DNA from: Anseranas semipalmata
Taxonomy: Eukaryota > Chordata > Aves > Anseriformes > Anseranatidae
DNA: 64,000 bases
Assembly (NCBI GenBank): GCA_013399115.1
Contig: VXAA01000859.1
Span: 530,430-594,429 of the forward strand
Reading direction: 5' to 3'
A model generated the notes under the pieces. It saw only the letters and a list, made by a program, of their open reading frames with translations. It was not told the DNA's origin and ran no database searches. Position numbers and translations under genes: made by a program. Shown here piece after piece: positions 25,410 to 36,875 of the stretch; position 1 is the first letter of the stretch, and every line of letters starts with the position of its first letter.

Positions 25410-25442
25410 CTTATTTCTGTGGTCTCACACCACAGAAATAAG
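25410..25442. repeat. Perfect hairpin, 14-bp arms and 5-base loop
   Basis: CTTATTTCTGTGGT (25410-25423) and ACCACAGAAATAAG (25429-25442) are exact reverse complements around the loop CTCAC. The pairing stops at both ends of the arms, so the stem is too short for a typical microRNA precursor. Confidence 0.92.
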
Positions 25443-26779
25443 CTATGTTTTCAGTAAATATTCACTTTTGTGAAAATAAAACAACAAAATACAGTTCAGA
25501 AGACTGAATATTTTTCAGGACTATGAAAGACAGATAGACAAATAAAAATGAAACAAAGTATTTCCACCATCTCTGGCTTCATAAAGCATTGTCCATTATT
25601 CAGGGGCACACAAAAGACATTTAGACAACTTCTATTTACTCACTGCACAAAATATTTAGGCATTTTTTGACTACTTACATTCTTTCACTGAAAATAATTC
25701 TTTTTATTTCCTCATAAATGTCAGTCACTAACATCTTATGGCTCATAACTGAAGCATAATTGATAAAACTAAATAGGTGCTACAAACGTAGATATTTTAG
25801 ATTGACTTAGTCAAACTGTGCTTGGTCATTTTCTGGGGTTTACTCAAGCACAACCTCTGCCCCCAGTTTAAGCAAGCACTGGAGAGCATCAAGAGAAAAA
25901 GAAAATTTAAATTGTGACCACCTCTGAATTCTCAGAATTAGGTGCACCCAGCCAAGAAGCAAAATGAAACCTCTCTGTCTTTCTAACACACACACACCAG
26001 AATATATTTAGTTTGAAAAGCTTCTGTTCTCTTAATTTATCTATTTGATATTAAGCTTTTCAATAGAGGAATCATGACTTTCTATGCCTACCTACAGCTG
26101 CTATGAAAAACTGGGCTTTACTTTTACTATTAGCATAACACAAATTTGCTCTTATTATTAAAATCGTCACCAGGAAAGAGTCCTTTATTTTTACAGTCAA
26201 CATGATACCAATTCACGAGACAAGTGTGGATTTGTATTGCTATTGATTTTACCTGTCAGCAACCATAGACATCACCCGTTGTTCCAAACAAACAAAGCAA
26301 GAGAGGGTGTTCTATGCTGCTTCAAGATCATATTCAAGAATGATATTCAGGAGCCATATTCTTAAAATTGTTCACACCCTAAGTAATGGTCTAACCACAG
26401 ATGAATCTATACTTGTACATGAAACAATGTATGGATTCAAGAGTCACTAGGGACTCATCAGTGTGACAGATAACTTTTTGGTGTAGAGAATATATGGCTG
26501 TTTTAACTCTCACATCATAACACAAGATTGAAGTTGCCAGTTCTACCCCATGGCAGCACTGTTATTTAGCAGCTTTAGGTCTGATCAGCTATTTCAACTC
26601 TCTTGGCTGCAGCTTGAAAAGAACAAGGGAGGACACTGTGAGGAAAAGGATACTTAAAATAAATCTTGGCTAGTGTGGTGGCTGAGGAAAGAGTTACACC
26701 ACTTTATCACATATCCTTTGTACAATGTTAAATCTAAATTAATTAAATAAATCAGTTGATGAAATCACCCTATAAATGT
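25443..26779. other. Gene-free AT-rich stretch
   Basis: Nothing recognised beyond a short (AC) run at about 25987-25998. Confidence 0.65.
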
Positions 26780-26916
26780 GACAGCACATCATAATTCACC
26801 GCAGCTGCAAGAGCAGGGAGCAGATGGAAGACGTTGGATTTTTCTCTGAGCTGAAGTGCCATTTTGCTGGTCCCATTCTATTTCTTTTAAGATTACTACA
26901 AGTGCATGTGTACAAA

Positions 26917-26960
26917 GGGCCTGATTCTGCAGCTGCTCCTTGCACAATACTTCACTGTCA
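26917..26960 (+). repeat. Possible ancient amniote repeat fragment
   Basis: GGGCCTGATTCTGCAGCTGC resembles the GGGCCTGATTCTGC opening seen in old amniote-wide interspersed repeats. Only about 40 bases fit, so this is a weak call. It lies inside a GC-richer block that otherwise shows no recognised gene. Confidence 0.3.
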
Positions 26961-27400
26961 GGAAGCTTTCCACAAAAACAAAGCAGCTGCAGAACTGCAC
27001 CTTTTGCGTTTCTTTCTCTCACAGGAGGAAAATCCTGGCCTGTGTAACACCAGTGGAACTGAGGACAGAAGTTAGCTTTAAGTTTAACTGTAGTCCATTA
27101 ACAAGTGAAACGATCATCGCTGTTGTCCTCTCCTTATGCACTGTACATTAAACATTTCTTTTAATAAATGTGATTTTACCTTCTGAAGTTCAAGCTTTAG
27201 TACCAACAAGCAATCCACATTTGGTGCATTGCAAGTGGCATGTCAAACAAAATTACTTGTTGTAGGCTAGCTAGGACTGGAAGTTATTAATTCACCTTTA
27301 TACCATAAAAAGTGAACAAGGAGGAAGGGAAAATCATGCCTCAGCCAGGAGCCTGCACAAGTGGATTGACTGCAGGCGGAGCTGTGGGCTGCTTGCAGTG

Positions 27401-27431
27401 GCTCTGGCAGCTTGATGGAAACTGCCAGAGC
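27401..27431. repeat. Perfect 10-bp inverted repeat with 11-base loop
   Basis: GCTCTGGCAG (27401-27410) and CTGCCAGAGC (27422-27431). As plus-strand RNA the stem could extend outward by three more pairs, including two G-U wobbles. It lies in the GC-richer block 26780-27690. Confidence 0.85.
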
Positions 27432-29898
27432 TGCCTTGCTCTATATTTTATTCCTTAAGTAGGGACACAGTGATGTAGGAGAACAGGAGGGTGATAGGCA
27501 GCTCTTGGACTCATCTTCTGGATTCCAGGAAAAAAATGACACAGCGCAGAACAATGCAAGTTGTCCTGAGGCAACCGGCATGCATGCTGCACACTGTTCT
27601 GTGGGGGACAGTAATGCTGAAGAATCAAGTAATGTTTGACTTGTAGTCACACCCCAAAGTGTATCAAAGGCAGTACAGATCCTTCCATACATTGATATAT
27701 TTGAGCTTGTTTGTTTTCCAATTTTCTCTGAAAATCATCACCAAGGTCTGATGAGCAGCAAAAGTAACTTCCAAAACATGAATCAGATGGGAAAGGCAAG
27801 CTAGGGAATCTGGAGCATGCCCATATCCAGGTACCGCACTATGACAAATGGTAACGATTTGTGTTCTGCTGTACAGAATACAGGCTGAGGCTGCAAGAAG
27901 ATTGGAATTCATCTCCTGTTCTCACTTGAAGCCGGTCTTAGAAATGGGGATTAATAGCGATAATGTAGTAAACATTCTCATGAATATCTGCCCAAACACT
28001 AACCACTAAAGACAATGAAAGACAGAGAAAACCACCCCTGTTTACTGAGAGCACCACTTGATGTTGGCGTTATGCATGGACGGCGCTCAAGCTATAGGCG
28101 GGGAGATGGGCTTTTCTTTTTCTACTGAGGTGGACATGGTAACTATACTGTGCCTCCCACTGTTTGTAGGCAGACATACACACAACGAGAGGTAATGCAT
28201 TTATCCTAAGGTGAACGCTAATCATGATCGGAGTTGTTCTTAAAATTTCAAGAGTTCCCAGAAACCAGCTAAATAGAATAGGGTCAGGACAGAGCTCAAG
28301 AATTTACATGATGCTACTCTGCCTTCACACATCATCACCTACCACACTTTTAAACTTGATTTTGAAAGTCTTCTGTACATCATTATAGCTGCCAGTCACT
28401 AGCTTGTCATTCTTTCTTCCTATTCTGTTGTTAGGTATATTGGAAATAATAATATTTATAAAGTAATCCTTAAGCACTTTAAAATCAGGAGTGAATGTTA
28501 ATCTACACTAACATTACAGCCTCAGAACTACAAACTATAGATCCAGAACATTTACTTTTATATTTTCAGATCTCAATTACTAGATAGTTGCAGCACATTT
28601 ATATTGGAAGATTAACAGTTATTATTCCTCTAATTCTGGTAGTCCAACAGCCTTTTTGTCAAGATCAGATTCAAGCAGTAATTGTGCATTCCAGAGAGAG
28701 TAAAACTGCTTAGCAAAACATATGTTATCTGATCTAGACCTTAACCGCTTCTATAAAATAATCCCTAACTTTATCTGTTTCAGGAAAATGCAATATAATT
28801 TTCTATTATTATTATTACTATTTATGAAGGGTGGAGACTAAGGCTTTTATTTGTATCAATAACCTGAAAATAAAAAGGGGCTGTGACTGAAATGAATGAT
28901 GCTGACTTTTCAAAATGCTACACTTTCACGTACTGAGAATGGCTGCAATGGTTTTGAAATCAAACTTTTGGCGTGGTATACAACTGAGAAAGAAGAGGAC
29001 AGATGTTTTGTAACTAGAGAATGAAGAGAAACAACTGTTTCCAACATTTCTCCTTTTCAGACAGTAATCTGCAGATGACAAAGCAAAACAAGAACGGACT
29101 AAAAGGGGCCTAATTTAATGAAGAGTTAATATCATGATTTTTTATTTTTATTTTTAACAAAAACACTCTCAATTTTTAAACATCTGTTAAAGTGAGCTAT
29201 TTCCATGCTGGGAAAAACAACTTTATGAATATGCCCTTATTGTTATCAGAAACATACAATATTCAAATGGTTTAAATGTGGCCTTCAGTGCTACATGCTC
29301 TGAGCTTGCAGGTCACAATTTGGTTGACAAATAAAATACTTACATACAAACCAGAGGAGTTCTCTTGTCCTCCTAAACTTAAACTTGAGATCACACCATC
29401 GGTTCACACTGCATTACTCTAGAATCACAATATGGAATATCTCAGCCAGTAGTAATACTGTTATTCAAGAAGTTGCAATATCATGGAGCAAAACTTTAAG
29501 GTTTGTAAGTGAACCAAAATATCTTTCTGTCTTGGGCGAGTACTGTGTGATATGCCAACAATGCACACATGTTCAAAATAATGCAGTTACCAGCTGACCT
29601 ATCTATGTGCCAAACCATTCATTACAGATCGGTTTGTGAGGTCAGAAATAAAGATCAAAATAATAATAATTTAAAAAAAAAAACACAATTAATAAAGTCA
29701 TCATCATTTTCAGGAAAAAAAACAGCAAAAATAGATCTGCTTCCATTATAGATGAATCCAAGCACGCATATTTAGGTATGAGTTCAAGACTAGTCCCCAA
29801 AAAGCACCAGTGAAAGTGCAGGAAGATTTGACTGTCTGGGTTACATTAATCTCTAATGTACTTTGCTATTGTTAATAGCTGTCATGCAACGTAAGAGC

Positions 29899-29925
29899 AA
29901 GTTTTGCTCAGAAAAAGCAAAACTT
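29899..29925. repeat. Perfect 10-bp inverted repeat with 7-base loop
   Basis: AAGTTTTGCT (29899-29908) and AGCAAAACTT (29916-29925). A GTAAG lies just outside the left arm, and the right arm runs into CTTAC, giving an alternative register. Confidence 0.85.
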
Positions 29926-32900
29926 ACCCACATAAATTTATCACAGGAAAAAAAAAATGATGGCCAGATGTGATTGTGGGATCCCATGAGCAGTTGCTCA
30001 TTTTTAACTTTCTGTCCCTCTGTAGCCTCCACTATGATATAACAAGCCCACTGGTGACAGCAGATTTCAGAAATGGATAAACCGCCTTGAGAACTGGAGA
30101 GGACAAATTTTCTTCATCATGTTTCAAGGATGATTAATAACAGAGACATCTTATCAGACAGATCCAGGCCTTGCCCTGCATCAGCACATCATCTGCATGC
30201 AAAGTGCCTGACACCACACGATGTATGCACAGAAAATCCATGAAAAGCCAAGTCTGCACAGCTCGTGCACAGCAGCTCTTGAGCAGGCAAGGTTTCCCTG
30301 TCTGCTAGCAACTCAAAACAGCTAAAAAGGAGCTTGTATGGCTTAAACCATTGTGGAAGGTGGCAGTCTATAGACTACAGTCTATGTAACTAACTTTTCA
30401 AGTCATACTCAGAAAATCTCGATCTGCATATATTCCTTCCTTTAGTGGACTCCCTTTCACAACTGAAAATGCAGCTCAGCAAGCCAGACAAGATTATTGG
30501 TGCCCTTTAAAATGAAGCTTCCTCTGAATTTAAGAAATGTTGGAAACACGTGTCTTTGTTAGGCAATAAGATTATGTTCAGAGTAAGCGTTTTTCCAGGT
30601 TGCCTGGTCACCACTATCTGGATGAGCATCTTCAAAATCCCCTTTGGTTGCTGACGAGTTTCTAAAGAGCATATGGCATGCAACGAACATATTACCAGCT
30701 CATAGCAATATAGACTTTTTTTTTTTTTTTTGATAATCCTTATCTATTTATTAGCTTGCATATAGAGGGTGAGCCTGCTCTTCACACAACTGGCTTGCCT
30801 TGAAGGTAGCTGACATAGCTCAAAGCAGTTGTTCATAATATTTGAACCAAACACCATGGATTTGGGTCCTCCAGGAGAACATGCCTATATCTCTCCTGTA
30901 TCCCAGGACCCTTGGTGTCAAAAATTTGCCAGGGTATTTTTTTCCTCATCTCTCATGAAAAGGGAGACAAACAAGCCTGGTAGTTCCTCAGAGAAAATGA
31001 TTTTGTACTTAACCCGAAGGAAAAGCAGCTTCTACCCCATGACCAGCTCAATGAACTTTAATCTCTCTCACCTAAGAATGACTTCACTTATTAAGAGTCT
31101 TAAAACAAGAAGGTCAATATTAGCTACCACATACATCACAAGCTACACAATAAACTGTATTTTTACAGGTCAAATACAAATACTCACTTCAGTGTTCAAG
31201 TGCAGTATTTACTGCTATGTGACTGCTGTAAGCTGAAGAAGAGTTTTAAAGACTCACAATACTGTTTTATCCAAGAACAGTAGGTGATTGAATCTTTTCC
31301 TCTAAGCCTTTCAGTTGCTTATGCTGCCATTGTAATACGCAACCATAGAGCACGCAGTCTATTTCACAACAGTACTGAAAAAACAACTGATAAATCTTGT
31401 ATATGACTTTCATTCCAGAGCTGTCCTAATTTACTGTAGAAAAAGCTTTATAGTAGGCTTCCTTCATAATCCATAATATTGATTTTGGGTTTTTTAAATA
31501 CCTAACCCAGTAGTTTCAAATTAATCAAAGCACACTGCACCTGATTTGTGAACTGTCTTAATATGATGAATAGTTAGAAACATCTCTATCAGCCTTAGAT
31601 AAACTTGAAACTTAACACAATACAGAATGAACTCTTTCTCACCTATCATTGCTAGAAATATTAAGTATCTTATTAACATTACATACGCCTACTCATCATT
31701 ATGACAGAAAAACAACATGATCATATTTACAGCAAGAGTCACAGCTGTGGGTGTCCCTTACAAAATGAAATTAGTTTTGATTTTGTGTCATGACAATGTT
31801 CACTAATGACATGTACTCTAAAAGGGCGAGATCAGACAATGGTGGCAGATCCATGAATCATTGCAACAACAAAAAAATGAGTAACTTAGTGAGGGTCCAC
31901 ACGCCTCTCTCCTCTATCTGACTTCTCACTTATATTGACTCTCTCTGCCCTTCAAGAAGGAATCCCATGGGATATAAGAATGGTACAGTAAGTACATATA
32001 TTAAACCACCAACAAGGGCTCAACAGGCTCTGCTGACCACCTGAATGACAGATGTGTTATGCAAATGGATAATAGGGTAAAACCTGACAAAGGCAACAAA
32101 AACTGCACATGCTCCTGTGCCTCCTCAGTTTTTGAACTCATGCTAGAAATAATTCTATCAGAAATCAGCTAGCTCTGAGAAAGCCCCTGGCTGAAATTAC
32201 AACACAAGTTTAAAATGCTGTGTTTTGGAATAACAATTTCAACAGTTTCTGAAAACCTTACATCTGAAAATAAAGTTACTTAAGTTATAAGATCTTTAAG
32301 GCAAGGATTAGTTTTGCTCTGCATCTGCAAAATGTCTGTTAACTTCTTGGGAAACAGATAAGTAATAAAAATTACTATGATTTGTTAATTTCTCATGCAA
32401 AATTGGAACATTTTGGAATCCAGGAAAATCTACTTATCTATATGACACTACAATAACCAAAATTACTTAGTTTATCAAGACCATAAGCTCTTTGACTGTA
32501 CTTTGTTCTCAAACCTGTGTAAGTTTACTGGCCCTACAGGACTGATCTGCTATCTTTTCAGTGAGTTTCACCCCTTATAGAAGATCTTTCATTTTAAATA
32601 TGCACGCTTTCACTTTAAATACTAAACGTATTGTAAAGCTGTTTTATTTTCCTTGAGACAGACACCTCTAAATAACAGTTTCTGAAATGCATGTACGTGT
32701 CTGTATTATAGAAACATATTTCTCAAATTACATATAACCTCAAAAAGAAAAACTATGGTTAAGATTAATTATTCATTACCGCACTGAAAAAGAACAAAAA
32801 TGCTGAACATTCTATGCTAAACACTTGAGTAGAAGATACAGTACAACAGATAATCTCCCAATCTGTTAAACAATTTCAAACATAAAAATGCAGCCAGTGT

Positions 32901-33330
32901 CTAACCAGCCATCATTTCCTCCTCCATCGGTAGAGAGACTGTGACATTACAGTTTCCAAATAGCTAATGTTCACATCAGACTTAATGAGACAAAAATGTT
33001 CATGCAAAAGATAATTGCTACTGCTCAGTAGGAGCGGAGGGACTAAACAAGATGGTTGTTCTGCTGAAGTTTATGCTGTCCCAGCCCAGATACCTTATTT
33101 CTGTTCATATATTCTTTTGGCAAATGAGACAAAAAATCCATTCAGAAGGTGAGAAACTAATTCAAGCAAGTTAGATGCAGGCTCCAGCAAACTTTTCAGA
33201 GCTGCTAGGAAATATAGCTCTAGTAGGAAATACAGCACTCGGTGCAGTAATAACACTTTAAAAAGAGGGAAGAATGACAGAAGAGGAATATATGGCACTA
33301 TCTGGGGCTATTTCACCCATCTGTTAATTA

Positions 33331-33360
33331 GAAATAATTCCACTGAAGTCAACTGGTATT
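33331..33360 (-). repeat. Possible ancient amniote repeat core
   Basis: AATTCCACTGAAGTCAACTG is close to the ACTCCATTGAAGTCAATGG core that recurs in old amniote repeats. The match is short and without supporting flanks, so it may be chance. Confidence 0.22.
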
Positions 33361-34185
33361 TGTAAGCATAATATAAAAGTAAATAGGAAGAGCATTAGAC
33401 TTCTCCTAAGGTTATAGTTACGTGTTCATTCCTCATGGTGACAGTGAATATTAAATAGGTCTTGGCACTCTTCTTTGTCCTGCCAACTGCTTATTTCTAC
33501 AATGCAGAACTATAACACAAAATATTTCTTAGTGTTGGTGTCTGAAAAGCATTTATGTAAGACACTACATATGTATATGTGCTTACACATAAAGCTACAT
33601 GACATGAAAGACAAGCTGGCCTGCTTACATTATTCAGAAAGAAGAAACACAATATTTACCAGTAGGAAATAATTAAAAAAGAGCAATATAGTCCCCCCCC
33701 AAAAATACAAATCATGTTTTCTGTTGATCAATGGTTAAGGGTAGTTTTTTTGGAAATTAATTTAAAATATGTCTAGCTTCCTCTGACAGACTACATTTTC
33801 AATTTCACACATTACATTAGCTTGTGGATCAATGGCTCAGAAACGTTCCTGTTTGCTGTAGTGAATTGTGCCCCGCAGCCTTGTTGTGCTATGGCTGGGC
33901 AGGCACCCAACGCCCAGCTGCCAGCTCCGTGACAGATGTTATTTGCAGGGATGTTGATAGCGTCTAAGGAAAGTGCCAAATTAAGTGCATTTAGTAGTGA
34001 TCATCTTGACCAAAACTGTGGGAGCAGCTCCTCACCCCTCCTTAGAGGTATGGATCACTCTCTGCTCCAAGGACTATTTAAAAAGGGGAGGATCTCCAAG
34101 GAAAATTACAGCTTCTTTCCATTTTGGGAGATGCAAGCAGAGTTACAGTCTTTTTAAAACTTCCTTCAGACTCTGCCCAGCTCCT

Positions 34186-34195
34186 TATAAAAGCA
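34186..34195 (+). promoter_or_regulatory. TATA-like motif (candidate)
   Basis: CTCCTTATAAAAGC contains TATAAAAG, the preferred vertebrate TATA box. No recognised transcript or coding frame starts downstream; a 16-T run follows at 34216. Chance occurrence in AT-rich DNA is quite possible. Confidence 0.12.
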
Positions 34196-34312
34196 CACCG
34201 TGTGTGCAAGTTGTGTTTTTTTTTTTTTTTTCCTGCTGTGGTGACTAGGATGTTTGCCAGCTTGCAAAGAGGTAGCGACATTGATTTTAGTTTCATGTTT
34301 AATGGCTGTGAC

Positions 34313-34327
34313 GCAGGTGGCACCTGC
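34313..34327. promoter_or_regulatory. Head-to-head E-box pair (candidate)
   Basis: GCAGGTG, one spacer G, then CACCTGC: a perfect 15-bp palindrome of two CAGGTG-type E-boxes. Sites of this type are bound by SNAI/ZEB repressors and some bHLH activators. It lies in the distinct block 33840-34435 near a TATA-like and a DR1-like motif. Function is inference from motif content only. Confidence 0.25.
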
Positions 34328-34355
34328 ACACCGTGGCACAGAACTCCCCCGGCGC

Positions 34356-34368
34356 TGACCTTTGGCCA
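34356..34368 (-). promoter_or_regulatory. DR1-like nuclear-receptor motif (candidate)
   Basis: TGACCTTTGGCCA reads TGGCCAAAGGTCA on the minus strand, close to the DR1 element (AGGTCA A AGGTCA) used by HNF4, COUP-TF and PPAR/RXR. A single motif match carries little weight. Confidence 0.2.
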
Positions 34369-36340
34369 AGGCACTCATGGCTCTAAATTGATCTCGGCAA
34401 CCTCCTATTTTGTGGAACTGATTATTTGATGATTACTATAGAAATATGGGACACTAGCAGAATATTAGCATAATAAAATATAAGCCAAATTTTCCTAAAT
34501 ACAGCAGTTGCTTGTTGAAATATCACTTCCAGTCAGGCAACAATATAGAAATACAAACAAGACAAAATAAAAACACAGACAGCTTCTTTTCCCTTTTTAA
34601 AAATGTAGCCTTTGAATCTTCTGGAAAATTACATTAATGTTTTTGTTGGCCTTTTTTTTTTTTCTTTTAAATGTTTTTTCCCCCAGAATATTGCCATCTT
34701 GCTTTCCCCCCCAACCTCTTGTCCATGCTTGTAGCTTTTATTTCTCTTTGACAGACTACTAGCTGGGTATCAAACAATCAGTGTTGATTAAGTTTATAAA
34801 AATGGAGTTCCTCATCTTCTAATCAATACTTTTGTTGAATTGCAATACTATAAATTTTCTCAGCCATTTACTTTATTCCCCTTCCCATTTGAACTAACCC
34901 TTCTCCAACTAGTAGTTAGGAATGTAACCTATTCATACATTAAAATGATCTATTACCCAAATCCCCTGTGTGCTGTTTTCTGTAATAGATGTTTAAGTAC
35001 CATACTTTATATGCACACACAAATGCACATGGATGGATAAATCACTGAAATCTTTTTGAGGTTCATCCCGTTGAAACTACACATATTTTGTAACCCCTCA
35101 CAGAATATTGACCTTTAATTAACCTGAGACACAAATGAAGATGTAAATCTTTAAGTTGCTTTCTTGCAAAATAAAATTGCTCTTAAAATCCCTTCACCAT
35201 CCCAAAACCTGGAAGAAAAACTGCAGAAGCAAAAGAATGAGCAAGTGTTCATGTATTGTAGTAACTTTTCGTCTGATCAATATGCATTACATTTTTCTCT
35301 CAATGCTGTTTCCAGAGTTTTCTCCTTACTGTACAGAACCAAACTTCATAAAATTTCACCCACTTTGCCATGGTTATATTCAGCTGTGACATGAATGGAA
35401 ATGCTACAGAAGTGACTATGTTGCTTCTTTCTCAGAAGCATGCAACATGAAGTACTAAAATATTATGGACTATAAAAATGGACTAAAATAAATGGACTCC
35501 AGCCCATATTATGTATCAGCAAGCTTTCACACAAACTCTTCATGTCAACCCAGTTGTGCATGCATCTGGGGTTGGTATCATGCATGTGTACTATGAAGTA
35601 CATGACAGTAAAGGAATACTGTGACAAGTACATCAACAGACTAGCAGCTTTAGCACCTGGTTAACTGAAAAAAGATCGACTCAACAAAGACCTTTTTGTG
35701 CTTTTGACTTACTTTTCAGAGGTGTTTATATTGCTGTCTTCATTGCCGCACCTACCTAATGCCATAACTTCTTCATAGCTACATAGGTCAGGAAAGGGTA
35801 TAGTAACCCTTCTTCTGAAGGCTTTTTAAGAAATGAAAAAATACAAAAACAAAAACAAGTGTTTATCTTGCACAGCTACGACACAAATAGCCTCTATCAT
35901 TAAAAAACAGGGAGTAAATGCTACCTTTTATTGTGACTCCATTTGATTAAGTCACCTATGCTAGATGTGCTAAGGAAAACCTTGACAGCAGGCCAAGAGT
36001 TGAAGGGGATAAGCTGTTGCAAAAAAATACTACCAGTGGCAAAACACATTTTTGACCTACAAGTGGCATGTTAACCTACTGGGATATCACTATAGAGAAG
36101 ACTGCTTGCTGTTACACATATCAGAAACCTCATAGCTCTCCTCTGTCACAAAATTCATCCGGCAACCCATCAGCAGAGTAAAAGAATAGAGGAACGAGCA
36201 AGAAGGAGTGCAAGTTCCAAGTGTATGGGCCAATACTGAAATCGGGATTAAAAGACCAAAGCTGGAGCACACCAGTACCCATTATCTCTTTGATTTTGTG
36301 GCATACACTCAATCACAGAGCCTCACAGAGCTCCATGCTG

Positions 36341-36378
36341 CTCCTCCCCGCCCCCCTCCCCCCCCAACATCTGGGGGG
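36341..36378. repeat. C-rich tract with an adjacent G6
   Basis: A cytosine-rich stretch ending in eight C (36358-36365) is followed after AACATCT by six G (36373-36378). It can fold as a C/G stem or an i-motif. Confidence 0.85.
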
Positions 36379-36849
36379 ATTTTGATCAGTTTGGTGTGTA
36401 TGCAACAGATCAACAACTACTCATTTAAAATACACAGAACAGCATAAGGAATATGTCGGAAATACGCAAAATGGTGTCTACATGACTTAGAGAAAGTCAT
36501 GATCAATTTTTACAGATATATTTAGCTTAACACTCTTGATTATTCAGGTTTTAGAGCAGTGAGTGTGACGATTAATTTGCACCAAACTAAATATAATTTT
36601 CTAAATTACAAAGTACTATCACATGAGAAAGTGCAATATTTAATGTCTACAGATGAAGAAAATCCTCTAAAGTACACGTGACACTAAAATTCTTATCACT
36701 GTCCTCAATCCTTAACGAATGTCCGCAACACTTATGATACCTGAGGAAATGTGGGCACCAGAGAGCAGAATTTGTTACTGCAAGGAATGTTTTATAATAC
36801 ATAGAGAAGTATTCTTATTTAAGAACTTTATAAAGCCTTTAAAACATTC

Positions 36850-36875
36850 AAAAAAAAAAAAAGGTGGGGGGGGGG
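36850..36875. repeat. A-run followed by a G-run
   Basis: Thirteen A, then GGT and ten G, then purine-rich GAGAGGAGAAGG. It is a purine-only strand over about 35 bases except for one T, compatible with triplex or quadruplex structure. Confidence 0.85.

Larger units (their letters stand above)
26780..27690. other. GC-richer block with overlapping short frames
   Basis: Plus frames at 26824-27075 (83 aa) and 26906-27151 (81 aa) overlap a minus frame at 26789-27022, so no coding strand stands out. It contains a possible old repeat fragment (26917) and the 10-bp inverted repeat (27401). An AATAAA motif at about 27160 has no transcript to belong to. Confidence 0.35.
27691..33839. other. Gene-free AT-rich stretch
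   Basis: It contains the second-longest open frame of the window (30829-31236, plus, 135 aa). That frame has no recognised domain, signal peptide or compositional sign of coding and is taken as chance. Around 28070-28220 CpGs are slightly more frequent. Otherwise nothing beyond the inverted repeat at 29899-29925. Confidence 0.6.
33840..34435. promoter_or_regulatory. Candidate conserved regulatory block
   Basis: About 600 bases of mixed composition between AT-rich flanks, with clustered motifs: a TATA-like box, a 16-T run, a palindromic E-box pair and a DR1-like site within 200 bases. Five overlapping short frames on both strands show no consistent coding strand. The call as a regulatory element is inference from motif clustering and composition; no conservation could be checked. 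Confidence 0.25.

Noticed and set aside
25410..25442. microRNA precursor
   Set aside because: The 14-bp stem does not extend and is far shorter than the roughly 30-bp stem of a typical precursor; listed only as a hairpin.
26824..27165. Terminal exon ending at AATAAA near 27160
   Set aside because: Overlapping frames on both strands and no splice acceptor or known protein; AATAAA is frequent in AT-rich DNA.
30829..31236. 135-aa open frame on the plus strand, the longest besides CR1
   Set aside because: No recognisable domain, signal peptide or family. Its length is within chance expectation for 64 kb, and there are no splice or transcript signs.
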